NCBI RefSeq assembly: GCF_001663815.1
Contig: NZ_CP016027.1
Location: 1,364,001-1,428,000 of the forward strand
Length of the DNA stretch: 64,000 bases
Origin: Halothiobacillus diazotrophicus
Lineage (GTDB): Bacteria; Pseudomonadota; Gammaproteobacteria; Halothiobacillales; Halothiobacillaceae
Reading direction: 5' to 3'
Below the pieces are notes generated by a model. It was not told where the DNA came from and did not search any database. It was given only the letters and a program-made list of their open reading frames with translations. Shown here one piece after another: positions 18,015-28,100 of this stretch (the stretch's first letter is position 1; each line of letters starts with the position of its first letter). The translations under genes and the position numbers were made by a program.

Positions 18015-21000
18015 ATGATGAACACGAACAATCGCCTCCGCCCCATCCTCCTGTGGCTTGCCCTGCTTGCCAGCGTCACGCCGCTCCCCCAAGCAGCCCA
18101 TGCCTGTGGGGCTGGCAGCTCGGGCGCCACCTGTGGCGGCGCCGGGGTCGCCAGCCTGGGCAATAGTTCCGGCACCAATCAGGGGGGCGGCAATCCGATC
18201 AATGTCATCACCGGCAATAAGTTTGAGCAGGAAGTGGATTTGCCTGCCCTGCCGGGGGTGCTCGGGCTGGAGATCGTGCGCTATTACAACAGCGCCCTGG
18301 CGTCCCCTCAGGCGACCGGTCGGACGATCGGCCGGGGTTGGCGCCTTTCTTATGAAACGCAGTTGTATCCGGTGCGCAATACTTTGCAGATCATGCAGGC
18401 CGATGGCACTCGGATTATTTTTGTCCGCAATGCCAAGGATCCCAGTCAGTGTGCGACGAAAGACCCGACCAACGGCTCGGTGCGGGAACTGCCGTCGTCC
18501 GAGGGCGGCGGCTATGTCTGGACCTGGGCCGATGGCCGCAAGCTGAAATTTAACTGGCAGGGCAAGCTTGTGCGGATTACGGCCCCCACGGGGGAGTTCG
18601 TTCGCCTTGAGCACAATATGGCGGGGGCGCTGGTGAAGGTGACCGATCCCGAGGGACGCAGTCTGACGCTGCATTATCCGAAGGTGTCGTCCGGCTCCCC
18701 GAGCGGGTCTGTCAATCCGACGTTCGATGGGGTGCACGCTATCGATAGTCCGGTGGGTCGGTTTGTTTATACCTATGGCAGCCCGGTACCCCAGGGTTTT
18801 ACGGGCGATCGGGGTCTGTTGGCGGCTAATCTTTCGGCGGTGACGCTGCCCAATGGGGTCAGCCGGCATTATCTGTATGAGGATCCCCGCCATCCGAGCT
18901 TTTTGACGGGGTTGAGTGTGACGGCGAAGGCCGTGGATGGGGTGGCGCCGCCGAGCCGGCGCATCCGCACCTGGGCTTATGACAAACAGGGTCGGGGGAT
19001 TCTCAGTGTCCTGGGCAAGCCCCGGCAGTTGGATGACAAGGGGGATGTCCTGCCCGGCACGGGGATTGGTCAGGTGGATTTCGCGTACCCCTCGCCATCC
19101 AAGACGGTGCTCACCAACAGTCTCGGTCAGAAGACGGTCTTTACCCATACGGTCATCGGTCAGGAGAATCGCCTGCTGGAAGTGCGAGGAGCGGGCTGTA
19201 CGGGTTGCGGCACGCCAAATCGTCGTTATGGCTACGATAAGCTGGGGCGGATGATCGACGAAACTCGGCTCGCCCCGGAAGGGCGCCCTCTGAGTTCCAC
19301 CCAAACCCGTCGGGACGCCCTGGGTCGCCCCATCGAAATCCGCCAGATCGAGTACCTCCACGGCAAACCGCAGCCCGCCCGTCCGTTGGTGCGCTACACC
19401 TATGCCGGCGAGGCCATCGAGCCAAACCAGATCATTCGCCCCAGCGTGGTACCGGGCAAGGAATTCGTCACCCACATCGCCTACAACGCCGTCGGCCAAC
19501 CCACCCAAGTGACGGAATCGGGCTTCAGCCCCATCGATGCCCAAGGCCACCCGCAACCCACCGCCCTCACCCGCACCACCACCTATACCTATCAAACCAT
19601 CAACGGCCGCAGCCTGCTCACCCGCATCGATGGCCCCCTGCCCGATGGGCCAAAACAATCCCCGGCCGATTCGGATATCACGCAGTTGGAATGGGATCAG
19701 AAAAGCACCCGACTCATCCAGATCATCGACCCGATGAATCGGACTGTACGGTTAACCTACGATGCACAGGGACGCCCTCAAACCATCACCCGCCAGTTTG
19801 ACAACGAAGTACATCGCGATGTCATGCACTACACGGCGCTGGGTCAAGTGGCCACGCTGTCGGAGGAAATCCTTTCACCGGGCAAACACGACGTTTTGGT
19901 CGAACGTACCCGTCATGCCGGCTTCGATGCCGAAAACCAGCTCACCCAAATCATCTGGCCGGATCAAAGCCGAACGCGAATCGACTACAGCGCCGCCGGC
20001 CGCCCGAAGCCGATCCCATTGGCCGATGGGCAAGTGCTCCGTTTTCTGTCTCAACCCCCGGGCAATACTCAGCCACCGACGGGCAAAATCAGCACGTCGG
20101 CCAAGGTAATAACTTCCGCACAGAAACTCGACACCACCTGGGGCAAACCCGGTACGGCGGCACAAAATCACGTACTGCAATTCAAGGCAGACGGCAAAAC
20201 CGCCGAGCGTCGCTTTGATGACTTCGGCCGTGTCGTTGCCATCAAGGATCCGGGCCAAACTTGGCAGACAGCCCGCTACGATGCGGCAGACCGTCTGATC
20301 GAAAAAACCGATCCGCTCGGCAATCGCAGCCAGGCGCAGTACGATTTGGCTGGCAGACTGATTCGCATGTTGCGAACGGCAGCCGGTGCGAATGAGCCCG
20401 AGCAAACCGTGCAACTGCACTGGGTCGGCCCGAATCTGACGGAAGAAACCGTCCGCAACGGCGGCGCTCACGGCCCCCTACTGCACCGTACCCAACGCAG
20501 TTATACCCTGTGGGGACAACTGGCCAGCGAACAGGTTACGATCCCCACGCTGGATCAAACCCATCCGGTCCGCATGCAGCGGCATCTGTACTACAGCAGT
20601 ACCGGACAACTGCTCAGCCAGACCCTGCCCAACGGCCAGCGGCTGGCCTACCGCTACTATGCCGCCAATGCCCAACACCCCGATGTTGAGGGCCAGCTTG
20701 CCGAAATCGATTTGATCAATTGGCCAGCATGGCTCGATCCGTTGCTCACCCGACTGCCCGAAGCCAACCAACCCAAAACAGTGCTGGTCCACTTCAGTCC
20801 AAATGTTGACCCGCAGCCCGCCGGTAATAGCGACGCCACCGCCCTACCCCCCGAGCCGCAACCGGGTATGGCCCTGCGAGCGCCAGGGCAACAATTCGAT
20901 GCCGCCGGATTGCCGCATCGCCTGAATACCGACAAAGGCAATCTACAGCTGATCTGGAATGCCGCCGGACAATTAACCGCCGTCAACGATGCGACAGGGC

Positions 21001-23243
21001 AAAGCCTCGCCCGCTATACCTACGATGCTCAAGGTCGGCGAGCCAGCAGCCGCACATCTGAAGGCATCACCTATTTCTTCTATGCGGGCACCCAATTGCT
21101 GGCCACAGCCACACAAAGCCCCGAAGGCCATACCCGCATCACCGGCGAATACGTCTATGCCGGCTATCGCCCCATCGCCTGGCTCAAACCCCCATCAGCC
21201 CCGAACAATCTGACCGAGCTGTTGGCAGCAATCGGCCTAAAATTCCCAGCCACAGCTTATGCCTTGAATACCGATCACCGGGGTGCGGTGCTGACCGTCA
21301 CCGCTCTGAACCACAATGGGGTACAGCAAAGCCCGCTCTGGCAATCGCATATCAACGCTTGGGGCAAAGCCTCACCCGAAGGCAACACCCAATTCGACCC
21401 GCACCTGCGCCTCGTCAACCAGTACGCCGATACAAACACGGGCCTGAGCTATAACCTCGCCCGCTACTATGATCCAATCACCGGGCGCTACATCAGCCCC
21501 GATCCCGCCGGCATCGCCGACAGCATCGATAGCAAAACCCCGCAAAACCTTAAACTTGACACCACCGCCTATGTCAGCGGCCAACCTCTGCTGTACTTCG
21601 ACCCAGACGGGGCAGCGAAAATTACTTATTACCTCATTGATTCAACACCAAATAGAATACTTTCAGCAACACCCGGAACAGTGAATACCCAGGGGCGGTG
21701 GGCATTTTGGATTCGTGGAACCAAGGATGGGGGCAACTTACTTTACGATGCGGGGGGCTCATTTTTCGCCCAGTCAAACCTCTATCAAGATAAGGCCTTA
21801 TTTAACAAAACGTCACCAGATAACGTCTATGCCAACTGGCTGGACAGCACCATGTCAACCTTTGCCCCGAAAGGCACAGACCTGGTACGAGATTTCATAA
21901 ATTACTATCTGTACGACATGATCTCACCGCCGAGCTTTACACTAAACATAAGCGATCAACATGCAGCCGCACTCATCGCAGACGTACTTAACGCCGGAAA
22001 CGTACATTCAAAATATTGGTGCAGTAGCAGCAAACCCCAGCTCCTCTACCCTTCCGTGACATTAGCAAATCATGGACCGCTCTATCCCGGAGGGAAAAAG
22101 GGGCAAAACGATACGTCTACCGGCGCGGTGGTACCACAAGGGCAGGATACCGTGCAGTGCACGGAAGCAATGACTCCTAATCGCCGTTTCGACCGACTGA
22201 AAGCAGCAATTGAAATGCAGGAAACCAAGGGCAAAAGTTGCGCCAAAACAGGCTGCCCGACGAATACCAGTAATTTCCTGGGCGAAGTCAGTAAACGAAA
22301 TCACAACCCTAAACAACCAGCAAGTTATGGCAAGACGCAGTTCACCGCAGCGACACTTATCGATGAAGTCTTAATCAGTTCAGCTCCACCGGTAAAACTG
22401 CCCGCCAGCAACAGTAAAAAACCTTTGAGAGCATTACTACATCCACGCTACAGCAAGCGCGAATTAGTAATCCTAGGTCTCGAAGATGCAAATGGGAACG
22501 ACACTGGATTAATCAGGAGATTAAACCAAGCAAAAATACGCATATCAGCTGTGAAAAACTGGATAGGTAACAATATTTATGCCACCACAAACATCATCAA
22601 GATTCCACAGCCAACCCTATATAATTTTGCACGAGACACAGGGCTAGGATGGCGAGAAATCAACGTAGCTCCGCCTGCCACAGCAAATTATTCCATAACA
22701 AGACAGTATTATGTTCGCATAATAAGATACTTGAAGCTACAAAACCTAATAAATCCTTACATAAGACAGTCAGGGGGGAGTTCAAAAACGGCCTGGAGCA
22801 GCATTAAGGCGAATCCATCAGATTACAAAAAAATCAAGAAACTGCTCTCTGAATTAGGCATGAGTGAGAGGGGGCTCAATCCTTACCTGACGGTAAAAAT
22901 GTGGAATGAAGGCTGGAATGCCCTATACAATGCCGCTATATTCACGGACAACGACCTGAAAAAGTGGATGCTAACCCATTCAAATTCAATTTTCAAAAAC
23001 ATGCATAATTTCAATACGGTTTCTGGCTTAAGAATGAGAAGAATGATTGCCAGATATCACGACCAAAGACCCAAAGAAACCGAAGAAACGATCGTAAGGC
23101 GATACGCAAATTTCCACAATGGATACGGATCAACAATTTCACATACAAGCTACAGCAACAGTGTAGTGAAATACTGGAAACAAGCCGACTGCATCAATAT
23201 AGATACCACACGATTCAGCCTAGACCCCAAGCGAACCCCTTAA
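18015..23243 (+). CDS. RHS-repeat polymorphic toxin 1, lysozyme-like C-terminal motif
   Basis: 1742 residues. A Sec-like signal ends near 'PQAAHACG'. An N-terminal DUF6531-like block follows ('NPINVITGNKFEQEVDLPAL'), then many YD repeats and the RHS-associated core end 'YYDPITGRYISPDPAG' near residue 1162. Everything after about residue 1200 is a variable toxin region with lower GC. It contains 'EMQETKG' (Glu 1403) and 'SYGKTQF' (1437-1443). An acidic residue followed by SYG-x2-Q is the pattern of lysozyme-superfamily glycan hydrolases, so a peptidoglycan-degrading toxin is my inference. The gene overlaps the next one by one base (TAATG). The start is preceded by the palindrome ATAGATGGATCTAT (18003-18016) and has no strong ribosome-binding site. 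Confidence 0.9.
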   Translation: MMNTNNRLRPILLWLALLASVTPLPQAAHACGAGSSGATCGGAGVASLGNSSGTNQGGGNPINVITGNKFEQEVDLPALPGVLGLEIVRYYNSALASPQATGRTIGRGWRLSYETQLYPVRNTLQIMQADGTRIIFVRNAKDPSQCATKDPTNGSVRELPSSEGGGYVWTWADGRKLKFNWQGKLVRITAPTGEFVRLEHNMAGALVKVTDPEGRSLTLHYPKVSSGSPSGSVNPTFDGVHAIDSPVGRFVYTYGSPVPQGFTGDRGLLAANLSAVTLPNGVSRHYLYEDPRHPSFLTGLSVTAKAVDGVAPPSRRIRTWAYDKQGRGILSVLGKPRQLDDKGDVLPGTGIGQVDFAYPSPSKTVLTNSLGQKTVFTHTVIGQENRLLEVRGAGCTGCGTPNRRYGYDKLGRMIDETRLAPEGRPLSSTQTRRDALGRPIEIRQIEYLHGKPQPARPLVRYTYAGEAIEPNQIIRPSVVPGKEFVTHIAYNAVGQPTQVTESGFSPIDAQGHPQPTALTRTTTYTYQTINGRSLLTRIDGPLPDGPKQSPADSDITQLEWDQKSTRLIQIIDPMNRTVRLTYDAQGRPQTITRQFDNEVHRDVMHYTALGQVATLSEEILSPGKHDVLVERTRHAGFDAENQLTQIIWPDQSRTRIDYSAAGRPKPIPLADGQVLRFLSQPPGNTQPPTGKISTSAKVITSAQKLDTTWGKPGTAAQNHVLQFKADGKTAERRFDDFGRVVAIKDPGQTWQTARYDAADRLIEKTDPLGNRSQAQYDLAGRLIRMLRTAAGANEPEQTVQLHWVGPNLTEETVRNGGAHGPLLHRTQRSYTLWGQLASEQVTIPTLDQTHPVRMQRHLYYSSTGQLLSQTLPNGQRLAYRYYAANAQHPDVEGQLAEIDLINWPAWLDPLLTRLPEANQPKTVLVHFSPNVDPQPAGNSDATALPPEPQPGMALRAPGQQFDAAGLPHRLNTDKGNLQLIWNAAGQLTAVNDATGQSLARYTYDAQGRRASSRTSEGITYFFYAGTQLLATATQSPEGHTRITGEYVYAGYRPIAWLKPPSAPNNLTELLAAIGLKFPATAYALNTDHRGAVLTVTALNHNGVQQSPLWQSHINAWGKASPEGNTQFDPHLRLVNQYADTNTGLSYNLARYYDPITGRYISPDPAGIADSIDSKTPQNLKLDTTAYVSGQPLLYFDPDGAAKITYYLIDSTPNRILSATPGTVNTQGRWAFWIRGTKDGGNLLYDAGGSFFAQSNLYQDKALFNKTSPDNVYANWLDSTMSTFAPKGTDLVRDFINYYLYDMISPPSFTLNISDQHAAALIADVLNAGNVHSKYWCSSSKPQLLYPSVTLANHGPLYPGGKKGQNDTSTGAVVPQGQDTVQCTEAMTPNRRFDRLKAAIEMQETKGKSCAKTGCPTNTSNFLGEVSKRNHNPKQPASYGKTQFTAATLIDEVLISSAPPVKLPASNSKKPLRALLHPRYSKRELVILGLEDANGNDTGLIRRLNQAKIRISAVKNWIGNNIYATTNIIKIPQPTLYNFARDTGLGWREINVAPPATANYSITRQYYVRIIRYLKLQNLINPYIRQSGGSSKTAWSSIKANPSDYKKIKKLLSELGMSERGLNPYLTVKMWNEGWNALYNAAIFTDNDLKKWMLTHSNSIFKNMHNFNTVSGLRMRRMIARYHDQRPKETEETIVRRYANFHNGYGSTISHTSYSNSVVKYWKQADCINIDTTRFSLDPKRTP

Positions 23244-23956
23244 TGAGGAAACCAATTATGCGCCCACTCCTTTTATTATTTATTGCACTTAGCCTGTCCG
23301 CAGCCCTAACGCCTGCAGCATCCGCACTACAAGAAAGTGATCTGACAACTACACCACCCTCTTGCAATGGAAAAATAAAACACCCAAGGGACAACAGAGG
23401 AGAGCTTATAACAGATCCCCACTGGATAGACATCAACGGTGACGGGGAATGCGACATCATCTCAGGAGGAAAAAAACTTAGCACTGGATTCATTAAAAAC
23501 CCTGACTCATATTATTTACAAAAAAATGGCTATTTTGCTTACCATGGTGTTTTTCCAATGGGTGACGAAGGAATTTTAGCAATATATTACGTTAAATTAG
23601 AAAGAAAACCATACCTAGTCACTCAAGATACTGGCCGAAACAATATTCCAGGCACATCAATCCTGCACTGGAACTCCACAAAAAACAACTTCGACTGGAT
23701 CGGAGGTAGCAATGAAAACCCCATAGCGCTTACTGTGCTAAAATTCCACGTAAATTATTTAATAAATAGATCTAAAATCGCGATCAATAAACACAATGAT
23801 GAAGCAGTCTCACTCTATGATGATTTGGTTGGATATATTGTAGATACGCTGCGATTCAACGACGCACCAAAATCAGTGCAAAACTATTTTCAACAAAAAC
23901 AAGAACTACTAGGAGACTTAATTAGAGACGCAAACCTTAAAGGGTATATTCAATAA
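23243..23956 (+). CDS. Exported candidate immunity protein for RHS toxin 1
   Basis: 237 residues with a clear Sec signal ('LLLLFIALSLSAALTPAASA'). The mature part has 'PHWIDINGDGECDIISGG', a DxDGDG-like calcium-loop motif, and a helical C-terminus ending 'LGDLIRDANLKGYIQ'. It is translationally coupled to RHS1 by a one-base overlap, and its export matches a periplasmic target for that toxin. Immunity is inferred from position; I know no named family. A close paralog is at 33020-33736 and a more distant relative at 31651. Confidence 0.75.
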   Translation: MRKPIMRPLLLLFIALSLSAALTPAASALQESDLTTTPPSCNGKIKHPRDNRGELITDPHWIDINGDGECDIISGGKKLSTGFIKNPDSYYLQKNGYFAYHGVFPMGDEGILAIYYVKLERKPYLVTQDTGRNNIPGTSILHWNSTKNNFDWIGGSNENPIALTVLKFHVNYLINRSKIAINKHNDEAVSLYDDLVGYIVDTLRFNDAPKSVQNYFQQKQELLGDLIRDANLKGYIQ

Positions 23957-23973
23957 CACAAATATTCTGCTCA

Positions 23974-24057
23974 ATCCCCGCAGATCAATCCCAGCCTCAG
24001 CCTGACGGAGCCGGTCTCCCTCATCGTTTGGACACTGATAATGGCAAATTTAAAATG
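23974..24057 (+). pseudogene. Remnant of an RHS core
   Basis: One frame (phase of base 24001) reads 'PDGAGLPHRLDTDNGKFKM', which matches the RHS1 core 'FDAAGLPHRLNTDKGNLQLIW' at about 20900-20960, then meets stops. There is no start of its own. Such core scraps usually precede displaced toxin tips, marking a former RHS 3' end. The same scrap, longer, follows the paralogous immunity gene at 33778. Confidence 0.6.
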
Positions 24058-24217
24058 GGACCATGATGTTAGTTGCTCTACCAGACAACCCGCACAAAAT
24101 AGGATGATTTTTCCTTGGAATAATAAAATTGGCGCATTTAAAATAGTGGATAAACCCGATACTTGCGAAGTCGTGGATTTCAACTATTGGACAATTCAGC
24201 CACGTTGCACAAACTAA
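24041..24217 (+). CDS. Short ORF, possible relic of a toxin tip
   Basis: 58 codons starting at ATG 24041, in a different frame from the RHS remnant it overlaps. It reads 'MANLKWDHDVSCSTRQPAQN' onward, with three Cys in all. No ribosome-binding site stands out. It lies where an RHS C-terminal tip would be expected, so it may be a frameshifted relic of an old toxin domain or may not be coding at all. Confidence 0.25.
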   Translation: MANLKWDHDVSCSTRQPAQNRMIFPWNNKIGAFKIVDKPDTCEVVDFNYWTIQPRCTN

Positions 24218-24253
24218 GTGATTTACCCCGCATTGCTTGAAAAGGAGTTCTCG

Positions 24254-24910
24254 ATGCAGTATTTCTTACCCATTCCAACAGTTCTGAGCATCCTGCTTGT
24301 CATTGTGTCGCTTTCAGGATGTGCACAGTTCCTCGATCAACCCGGATCTGCCGACGGACCACACCCCGTCGACTGGGCGGTTCAGAAGGATTTTTATACC
24401 CGCCTGATGGCTTTGCCTGGCATCGATACAGGCTCGGTGTACTGCGATAGACATATGGTGATTCTGTTTGATCCGGACTGCCCGGCATGTACCGAGCAGT
24501 GGCGCATATTGCAGCCTTATTTCACCCGGGCTCGCATTCACTGGGTACCCATAGGAATGACCGAGACAAGTATCCAGCGTGGGGCTGCTTTGCTTGCCGC
24601 CATCAACCCATCTGCCGCTTTGTTTGCGAATTTTGACCGGTTCGACTCATCAGGACAGACCGGTGGCTACCCCATCGGAGACCCGCCGCAGTGGGCGGTG
24701 GAAAACGTCCGGGCGAACACGCAAAGCGCGGTGGTCCGTGAATACATCTGGGGCACGCCTACATTGGGCATTGAATTGGCACCCGATCGTTACTTTGGTT
24801 TCACGGGGGTGATGCCGGCCGATGAAATCGGCCCCATCCTGAATTCCGTCCGTTTTATCCGTGCGGCGCCGAACCACGGGTTCATGGCCATCAAGCACCG
24901 CCATCACTGA
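24254..24910 (+). CDS. Thioredoxin-fold lipoprotein, DsbC/DsbG-like, copy A
   Basis: 218 residues from ATG 24254 (AAAGGAG 7 bases upstream). The N-terminal helix ends in lipobox LSGC. The thioredoxin-like active site is 'FDPDCPACTEQW' (CPAC), and 'WGTPTLGIE' supplies the cis-proline loop (Thr-Pro), as in DsbC/DsbG-type thiol oxidoreductases. It probably acts in the periplasm, anchored to a membrane, in making or repairing disulfides. A second, nearly identical copy is at 36309-36965 beside an intact chemoreceptor gene; this copy is followed only by that receptor's tail, so it is the duplicate. Confidence 0.8.
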   Translation: MQYFLPIPTVLSILLVIVSLSGCAQFLDQPGSADGPHPVDWAVQKDFYTRLMALPGIDTGSVYCDRHMVILFDPDCPACTEQWRILQPYFTRARIHWVPIGMTETSIQRGAALLAAINPSAALFANFDRFDSSGQTGGYPIGDPPQWAVENVRANTQSAVVREYIWGTPTLGIELAPDRYFGFTGVMPADEIGPILNSVRFIRAAPNHGFMAIKHRHH

Positions 24911-24937
24911 ATCAAGGCGTGATCGGTATCCGTGCGA

Positions 24938-25073
24938 TCAAATCTTGAACCGTTTGACCAGCGATTCCAGTTGTTCGGCCAAAGAACGAACCTCGGCGCT
25001 AGACTGCGCCGTGCGGCTCGCGGCATCTGCTGTTTCGTCGGCGATTTTTGCGATCCGGTTGACTGAACGGTTC
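24938..25073 (-). pseudogene. Duplicated 3' tail of the chemoreceptor gene
   Basis: Matches the last ~45 codons of the intact chemoreceptor gene at 36993-38903 almost base for base, including its stop (TCA on the + strand at 24938-24940). Similarity ends sharply at 25073, after 'gactgaacggttc'. The rest of the receptor is absent. It marks the right edge of a duplicated segment. Confidence 0.8.
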
Positions 25074-25163
25074 GTCAATCAATGGGGTCGAAGTCGTCGA
25101 TTCAAAATACATACGCGCCTAGCCCGTTTTGCCCCACAACCTTCATTCTAAATAGATGGATCT

Positions 25164-28100
25164 ATGATGAACACGAACCGCCGCCCACTGCTGCTTGTCT
25201 TCTGCCAGATCTGCTGTTTGGCCCTCTCGGCCATGACGGTCTTCGTTCCGATTGAGGCTCATGCCTGCGGCGCCGGCAGCTCGGGCGCCACCTGTGGCGG
25301 CGCCGGGGTCGCCAGCCTGGGCAACAGCTCCGGCACCAATCAGGGCGGCGGCAATCCCATCAACGTCATCACCGGCAATAAGTTCGAGCAGGAAGTGGAT
25401 TTGCCCGCCCTGCCGGGGGTGCTCGGGCTGGAGATCGTGCGCTATTACAACAGCGCCCTGGCGTCCCCTCAGGCGACCGGTCGGACGATCGGCCGGGGTT
25501 GGCGCCTTTCTTATGAAACGCAGTTGTATCCGGTGCGCAATACTTTGCAGATCATGCAGGCCGATGGCACTCGGATTATTTTTGTCCGCAATGCCAAGGA
25601 TCCCAGTCAGTGTGCGACGAAAGACCCGGCCAACGGCTCGGTGCGGGAACTGCCGTCGTCCGAGGGCGGCGGCTATGTCTGGACCTGGGCCGATGGCCGC
25701 AAGCTGAGGTTTAACTGGCAGGGCAAGCTTGTGCGCATCACGGCGGCCACGGGCGAGATACTGCGTCTTCAGCACAACATGGCCGGCGAATTGGTGAAGG
25801 TGACCGATCCCGAGGGACGCAGTCTGACGCTGCATTATCCGAAGGCGTCGTCCGGCTCCCCGAACGGGGCGGTCAATCCGCCGTTCGATGGGGTGCACGC
25901 TATCGACAGCCCGGTGGGTCGGTTTGTTTATACCTATGGCAGCCCGGTACCCCAGGGTTTTACGGGCGATCGGGGTCTGTTGGCGGCTAATCTTTCGGCG
26001 GTGACGCTGCCCAATGGGGTCAGCCGGCATTATCTGTATGAGGATCCCCGCCATCCGAGCTTTTTGACGGGGTTGAGTGTGACGGCGAAGGCCGTGGATG
26101 GGGTGGCACCAACGAGCCGGCGCATCCGCACCTGGGCTTATGACAAACAGGGCCGGGGGATTCTCAGTGTCCTGGGCAAGCCCCGGCAGTTGAATGACAA
26201 GGGGGATGTCCTGCCCGGCACAGGGATCGGTCAGGTCGATTTCGCGTACCCCTCGCCATCCAAGACGGTGCTGACCAACAGTCTCGGTCAGAAGACGGTC
26301 TTTACCCATACGGTCATCGGCCAGGAAAACCGCCTGCTGGAAGTGCGAGGAGCGGGCTGTACGGGTTGCGGCACGCCGAATCGCCGCTATGGCTACGACA
26401 AGCAGGGGCGGATGATCGCCGATACTCGGCTCGCCCCGGACGGTCACCCCCTGAGCACCACCCAAACCCGTCGGGACGCCCTGGGTCGCCCCATCGAAAT
26501 CCGCCAGATCGAGTACCTCCACGGCAAACCGCAGCCTGCCCGTCTGTTCGTGCGCTACACCTATGCCGGCGAGGCCATCGAGCCAAACCAGATCATTCGC
26601 CCCAGCGTGGTACCAGGCAAGGAATTCGTCACCCACATCGCCTACAACACCGTCGGCCAACCCACCCGGGTCACCGAATCGGGCTTTAGTCCCATCGATG
26701 CCCAAGGCCACACGCAACCCACCGCCCTCTCCCGCACCACCACCTATACCTACCGAACCATCAACGGCCGCAGCCTGCTCACCCGCATCGATGGCCCCCT
26801 GCCCGATGGGCCAAAACAATCCCCGGCCGATTCGGATATCACCGAAATTAAGTGGGACAAGCAAGGTAACTTCCCAACAAAGATCATCAATCCAACTGGT
26901 TTAACCCAACAAATAAACACACGGGATGATGCCGGCCGCCCTACCCTCGTGACAAATATCGATGGCCAGCCGACCCGGCTGGCCTACGCCTACACAGGTC
27001 AGGCTACGCAAATCGAGCACGAGCAACGCAAGGTGCAGATCACCTACGATGCACGCATGCAACCGGTTGCACTACAGAACAATGCCGGTCAGACCATCCG
27101 CATCAACTACCAGCCCGAACAAGGCAAGCTCAGTTATACCCTGCCCGACGGACAAACACTGGCGGAGCACTACAACACCGAAATGCGAGTTACCGCCACA
27201 GACTGGCTGGGGCATCAGGGGCAAACGCTGGGCAACCCCACGCGCTACCACTATGACACCCAAACCGGCTTGCTGAGTGGCATCACCCAGCCAAGCGGCC
27301 TTCAAATCAGCTTCAATTACAACGCCCTTGGTGAATTGAATCATTGGCAACAAGGCAAGATCAAAGGCCAACAACATTTCGACCCTATGGCAAGGCTACT
27401 GAGCGCCGATGTCTCAGGTACAAAATATAGCGCGGGCGTGGACAAACGAAATGGCGCACTGGCACTGACTCTACCCACAGGGGCGGTGCATACCCAACTG
27501 ACAGACGATTTTGGCCGCGTGGTACAGCAAACAAGCCCAGAGCGCGGTACACGCACGGCACGCTACGACCTTACCGATCACACGATCGAAGTTCGTGATG
27601 CGTTGCGCGTGATGACAGCGCGCTACGACATGGCTGGCCGAATCGTCGAGCGTGAGCACAAAGATCTGATCGACGGACGGACGCAGGGGGTTCGCTACGT
27701 CTGGCATGGCGCCTTGCTAGTAGAAATCGATGATGACGCCCAGCAGACCGAATACACCTACGATCAATACAGTCACCGCACCAGCGAACGGATCACATAC
27801 AAAGCCACGCCAAACGCGGGCGCTACCAGCTACACCACCCTCTACCATTACGATCAACTGGGACGGCTCAATCGGGTCAAACTGCCCGAAGGCGCCACGC
27901 TGATCTACCGTTTCGATGCTATCAGCCGGGTGGTACAAACCGACTATCAGCCACCAGCCCTCACAGAGTGGGCCAAGGCTAGCCACCAGATTTGGAAGAA
28001 CGAGGGCACGCGCCCCCTCATTTCAAATCTGAAAACCGATTCGGCACACGGACTATTGAGCTTCACGCACAGCAACGGCGAACGGGCCACCGCCCGTTAT

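Noticed and set aside
17994-19658. Long minus-strand frames opposite both RHS genes (also 25143-26864)
   Set aside because: They appear in both RHS copies only because the DNA is duplicated. No start signal or motif; the sense frame has clear YD repeats.
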